Below are positions 63,881-64,000 of a DNA stretch of 64,000 bases, piece by piece. Each line of letters opens with the position of its first letter. The first letter of the stretch is position 1. Below the pieces are notes generated by a model. That model ran no database searches and had not been told where the DNA came from. It saw only the letters and a list, made by a program, of their open reading frames with translations. The position numbers were made by a program, and so were the translations under genes. This DNA is from Winogradskyella sp. (GTDB lineage: Bacteria > Bacteroidota > Bacteroidia > Flavobacteriales > Flavobacteriaceae), in NCBI RefSeq assembly GCF_003712105.1, contig NZ_RHLG01000002.1, positions 434,001 to 498,000 on the forward strand, in the 5' to 3' direction.

Positions 63881-64000
63881 AAAGGTTACTGCCTACATTA
63901 GTTATATTTTTTGATAAACTCAACGTTAATTCTTTAAAAAGGGTGAGTTTAAGTTGTAAAACCGTGCTGCTAGTACTTTGTACTTGGGCAGATTTTTGAG
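63881..64000 (+). ncRNA. Candidate 6S-Flavo RNA (ssrS-like), 3' end near or beyond the edge
   Basis: The 142 bases after zapA hold no gene but have rich pairing. A closing stem CTGCC (63889-63893) pairs with GGCAG (63987-63991). The central arm AAACTCA (63916-63922) pairs with TGAGTTT (63944-63950). A small hairpin AGTAC-TTT-GTACT sits at 63972-63984 on the 3' side of the open middle. A long closed rod with a central bubble is the 6S plan, and about 105 bases fits the compact flavobacterial form. 6S RNA binds the housekeeping RNA polymerase. Assignment is by position and structure, not by search. Confidence 0.6.

Noticed and set aside
1..64000. Search for tRNA, rRNA, CRISPR arrays, prophage or IS elements
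   Set aside because: No cloverleaf arms with GGTTCRA, no regularly spaced repeats and no transposase or integrase reading frames were seen.

Overview
The window is a dense, low-GC stretch of chromosome from a marine-type member of the Flavobacteriaceae (Bacteroidota), near Winogradskyella, Psychroserpens or Lacinutrix in character; the genus is inferred only. The lineage call rests on a type IX secretion C-terminal sorting domain on the first gene, a TonB receptor with a carboxypeptidase-like N-domain, family-typical proteins (DUF6048, DUF6452, DUF2853, DUF2490, CCC-motif), the TAnnTTTG -7 promoter element in front of many genes, and a 6S-Flavo-like RNA after zapA. I found no rRNA, tRNA, CRISPR array, prophage or insertion sequence. 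No stretch longer than 300 bases lacks a gene.

Layout. 1-5 kb: end of a secreted adhesin-like protein, a ComM/YifB AAA+ protein and a membrane TPR protein. 5-9.7 kb: a 5-oxoproline operon (DUF2891 lipoprotein, Nramp-like transporter, PxpA, PxpB, PxpC). 9.7-14.4 kb: mostly minus-strand housekeeping genes (RluA-type synthase, cupin, PanB, serine deaminase) and a lipoprotein with a collagen-like start. 14.5-18.8 kb: DnaK, an RlmI-like methyltransferase and a flavin oxidoreductase. 18.9-28 kb: regulatory and small-enzyme genes, including a YCII protein paired with an ECF42 sigma factor, two AraC regulators, an epimerase, a DUF2147 protein, a monooxygenase, YtxH, GNAT and an esterase.

27.6-40.2 kb holds the menaquinone pathway: a hotdog thioesterase, menF, menD, menB, menA, menC and menE. 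DUF2853, a CvfB-like protein, DUF2490, a short-chain dehydrogenase, a sterol-desaturase-family protein and a CPBP protease are interspersed. Identical TATTTTTG boxes precede four of its units.

40.3-44.3 kb is the most unusual locus. A secreted protein with a worn-down VWA domain is followed by a 1140-residue protein that joins VIT, VWA, a carboxypeptidase-like domain, a SusC-type TonB plug without any beta-barrel, TPR-like helices and DUF2135.

44.4-64 kb: an OmpA lipoprotein, a glycosyltransferase, an orphan PD-(D/E)XK protein divergent from holA, DinB, the DUF6048/DUF6452/RlmD group interrupted by a four-helix-bundle (23S intervening-sequence type) gene, an ECF sigma factor with a membrane partner, ornithine aminotransferase with a Cys-rich insert, a cassette of four small membrane proteins, a small Smr protein, a TSP3-repeat lipoprotein, a cysteine desulfurase homologue, a TonB receptor, an M23 peptidase, a coiled-coil protein, ZapA and the candidate 6S RNA at the right edge.

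Non-coding structure includes a three-copy dyad element (ACTCGNTAANCGAGAT), an inverted REP-like pair, a CTTCGACA-type repeat that also lies inside coding sequence, and eight of twelve convergent gene pairs whose stop codons abut or overlap.
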